A DNA stretch of 64,000 nucleotides from positions 558,001 to 622,000 of the forward strand of contig CAWAQA010000006.1 of assembly GCA_963784065.1 (NCBI GenBank), in the 5' to 3' direction. A program made the translations under genes and the position numbers. Position 1 is the stretch's first letter; the number at the start of each line of letters is the position of its first letter. The notes beneath the pieces were generated by a model. That model made no database searches. It was not told the origin of the DNA and saw only the letters and a program-made list of their open reading frames with translations. Shown one piece after another: positions 62,012-64,000 of this stretch. This DNA is from CAWAQA01 sp963784065. GTDB lineage: Bacteria > Acidobacteriota > Vicinamibacteria > Vicinamibacterales > UBA2999.

Positions 62012-62999
62012 TCAGAGCTTCGACGGCAGCCCGAACCTCGGGAACAGGGCCGGGAGCACGAAGGCGTTGATCTCGGCGATGCGGCCGTCGCCGACCCGCA
62101 GGACGTCGATGACCAGGGGCCGGAAGGCGTCGTCGCCGGGCGCGCGCATGTAGACGGCGGCCGCCGGCTGCCGGTTGGCCCGCGTCGCGACGTGCCGGTA
62201 GGCCCGCCCGCCGGCCCAGACCGTCGCCGGCGTGGAAGTCGGCGATCGCCCGCGCGCCGGCGAACCAGGTCGGGTACGGCGGCATGGTCATGCGGGCCTC
62301 CTCGGCGAGCAGGTCCAGCAGCTCGTCGACGTCGGCGCCCTCCATGGCCGCGATGTAGCGGCGCAGGAGGGCCCGCTCGGCCTCGCCGGCGCCGGGCCGG
62401 CGGCGCCACTCCGAGCGGGCCGGGGGCAGGTGCGCCTTCAGCGTCTCGCGGGCGCGCTGGAGCGCGCTGTTGGCCGCGGCCACCGACGTCTCCATGAGCG
62501 CCGCGGTCTCCCGGGCGGACCAGCCGAGGACGTCGCGCAGGACCAGGACGGCCCGCTGCCGCGGCGGCAGGTGCTGGATCGCCGCGAGGAAGGCCAGCTC
62601 GATGGTCTCGCTCGCCTCGGCGGCCGCCTCGGGCCCGGCCGCGTCGTCGGGGACGGCCTCGAGCATGGCGTCGGGGAAGGGCTGGAGCCACGGCAGGTCC
62701 GCCTCGGCGAGGTCGGGGGCGGCGGGGTCGGCCGGGGCGACGTCGGCCGCGAGGACGCGCCGGGGCCGGCGCTCGAGGGCGTCGAGGCAGGCGTTGGTGG
62801 CGATGCGGTAGAGCCACGTCCGCAGGGAGGAGCGACCGCGGAAGCTCCGCCGCCCCCGCCAGGCGCGCAGGAACGTCTCCTGCACCAGGTCCTCGGACTC
62901 CTCCAGCGATCCGACCATGCGGTAGCAGTGGACCTGCAGCTCGCGCCGGTGGCGCTCCGCCGCAGCGGCGAACGCTGCTTCGTCCGTCGTCTCCCGCAC
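62012..62999 (-). CDS. ECF sigma factor with SnoaL-like C-terminal domain (one frameshift)
   Basis: ECF41/SigJ/SigG-type sigma factor. Region 2: VHCYRMVGSLEESEDLVQETFLRAWRGRRSF, SSLRTWLYRIATNACLDALER. Region 4: LPPRQRAVLVLRDVLGWSARETAALMETSVAAANSALQRARETL. Then a fused SnoaL/NTF2-like domain (YIAAMEGADVDELLDLLAEEARMTMPPYPTWFAGARAI, and after a frame break near 62230 VYMRAPGDDAF and INAFVLPALFPRFGLPSKL). That C-terminal domain acts as a built-in anti-sigma or sensor in known members. ATG or GTG at 62999. No anti-sigma gene is near. Confidence 0.9.
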
Positions 63000-63069
63000 G
63001 TCCGACCCCCGGGTGGCTTGCTCCTCCCCCTACAGACCGCGAGCGGGGCCGGGACTCATCGGCGCCGGC

Positions 63070-63477
63070 TCAGTGGCCCCCGTCGGCGGCCGCGCCCCGC
63101 ACGGTCTCGACGACCTCGGCGGCCGGGGCGCCGGGGCCGAGCACCGCCGCCACGCCGGCCTCGCGCAGGGTCGCGACGTCGCGGCCGGGGATGATGCCGC
63201 CGATGACGACGGGCGTCGCGAGCCCCAGGTCCCGGAGGGCCGTCACCATCAGGGGAGCCAGCGTCAGGTGGCTGGCGTTGTGCATCGAGATGCCCACGAC
63301 GTCGGCGTCCTCCTGCTCGACGACGCTCGCGACGCCCTCCGGCGTCTGGCGCAGGCCGAGGTAGACCACCTCCATCCCGGCGTCGCGCAGGATCCGCGCG
63401 ACCACCTTCAGCCCGCGGTCGTGCCCGTCGAAGCCCAGCTTGGCGAGCACGACCCGTGTCCCGGGTGGCGCGGTCAC
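63070..63477 (-). CDS. methylmalonyl-CoA mutase-type B12-binding subunit
   Basis: A 135-residue cobalamin-binding domain. TRVVLAKLGFDGHDRGLKVVARILRDAGMEVVYLG holds the DxHxxG signature with the His that ligates cobalt, then VSGISMHNASH-like ISMHNASHLTLAPLMVTAL and VVIGGIIPGRDVATLREAG. GTG start, overlapping the stop of the large subunit gene (GTGA). A split mutase, with the B12 domain on its own, is common in Actinobacteria and archaea; the substrate may be methylmalonyl-CoA, isobutyryl-CoA or a related acyl-CoA. Confidence 0.93.
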   Translation of the reverse strand: MTAPPGTRVVLAKLGFDGHDRGLKVVARILRDAGMEVVYLGLRQTPEGVASVVEQEDADVVGISMHNASHLTLAPLMVTALRDLGLATPVVIGGIIPGRDVATLREAGVAAVLGPGAPAAEVVETVRGAAADGGH

Positions 63478-64000
63478 ACGACGATCTTCTCGACGTAGGT
63501 GCCGAACACGGCCTCCAGCGCGCTCACGATCTCGCCCTCGGTCGCGTACGCCCGCACGGCCTCGATGAGCGGCGGCATCAGGTTCCGCGAGGGGTCGGTG
63601 GCGCACACCGACAGGGCGTCGAGGGCGTCCTCGACGGCCGCCTGGTCGCGCTCCGCCCTGACGTTGGCGAGGCGTCGGAGCTGGTACTCCTCCACCGCCG
63701 GATCGACGCGCAGCGTGTCGTCGACCCGGTCCTCGTTGCCGTCGGTGAAGGCGTTGACGCCGACGATGATCCGGCGGCCGGCGTTGACCTCGCGCTCGAA
63801 GCGGTACGCCGAGTCGGCGATCCGGCCGACGAAGTAGCCGTTCTCGATGCCCTCGTACGTGCCCTCGAGGATCGACCCGCCGCCCAGCTCCAGCAGGTGG
63901 GCGAAGACCTCCTCGGCCTGGCGCTCCATCTCGTCGGTCATCCACTCGACGTAGCCGGAGCCGCCCAGCGGGTCGGCCACGTTGGCCGCGCCGGTCTCGT
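63474..64000 (-). CDS. methylmalonyl-CoA mutase family large subunit, N-terminus outside window
   Basis: The C-terminal 175 residues of the TIM-barrel subunit that rearranges acyl-CoA carbon skeletons. DPLGGSGYVEWMTDEME, LGGGSILEGTYEGIENGYFVGRIADSAYRFEREVN, IIVGVNAFTDGNED and VEKIVV at the end fit the family. The frame is open to the right window edge. The gene continues beyond 64,000 on the complementary strand. It is coupled to the B12-binding subunit. Confidence 0.93.
   Translation of the reverse strand, partial: ETGAANVADPLGGSGYVEWMTDEMERQAEEVFAHLLELGGGSILEGTYEGIENGYFVGRIADSAYRFEREVNAGRRIIVGVNAFTDGNEDRVDDTLRVDPAVEEYQLRRLANVRAERDQAAVEDALDALSVCATDPSRNLMPPLIEAVRAYATEGEIVSALEAVFGTYVEKIVV

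Overview
The window holds two unrelated genomic segments. Positions 1 to about 32,607 look like an acidobacterium of the Vicinamibacteria type: a thrS-infC-rpmI-rplT-pheS-pheT operon, a zapA-6S RNA locus, a lytic transglycosylase, ABC exporters, a cell-surface sugar gene cluster, and many families of short palindromic repeats in the spacers. From about 32,610 to 64,000 the sequence is visibly richer in GC, has none of those repeats, and encodes actinobacterial genes of the Thermoleophilia/Solirubrobacterales type (sigma/anti-sigma pairs, htrA with a two-component system, PadR and MarR regulators, split methylmalonyl-CoA mutase). The join cuts two genes at once (an FkbM methyltransferase and mutS2), so an assembly chimera is the simplest explanation.

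Segment 1, left to right: the end of an S41 protease homolog that has lost its catalytic Ser and Lys; an HU-type DNA-binding protein with a clear promoter and terminator; tRNA-Val(GAC); the IF3/PheRS operon with a different repeat family in nearly every spacer; zapB-like, zapA and 6S RNA with its own promoter; thiL; a 3D-domain protein; a glycine-zipper lipoprotein; a phosphoribosyltransferase; a three-copy tandem BIME-like repeat; a heterodimeric ABC exporter with one degenerate ATP site; a DUF2079 membrane protein; an outer-membrane barrel; a methyltransferase; an Slt-type transglycosylase coupled to a coiled-coil protein; then a nine-gene glycan/deoxysugar tailoring cluster (GT2, two C-methyltransferase-like proteins, WbuC cupin, SDR, methyltransferase, epimerase, PhyH dioxygenase, FkbM) whose genes mostly overlap by a few bases.

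Segment 2: truncated mutS2, AI-2E family transporter, PPK2, a secreted copper-radical oxidase of the galactose/glyoxal oxidase type, an NAD(P)-binding/DUF2867 fusion, ECF sigma with its anti-sigma, a PadR operon, a flippase-like membrane protein, a GDPD-like gene, PhoU, enoyl-CoA hydratase, a FEN-type exonuclease, htrA plus response regulator and kinase, FMN reductase, YceI with a divergent MarR, a housekeeping-type sigma factor, a small gene under a LexA-type box, MarR-MFS, methylglyoxal synthase, class IV aminotransferase, truncated haemoglobin, amidase, a nitroreductase-like protein, VOC protein, MFS exporter, ECF sigma with a SnoaL-like tail, and the two methylmalonyl-CoA mutase subunits.

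Many genes in both segments carry one-base frameshifts, mostly at homopolymer runs and always with the rest of the family sequence continuing in another frame. They are treated here as consensus errors of a long-read assembly, not as real pseudogenes. Coordinates of such genes span the whole reconstructed coding region.
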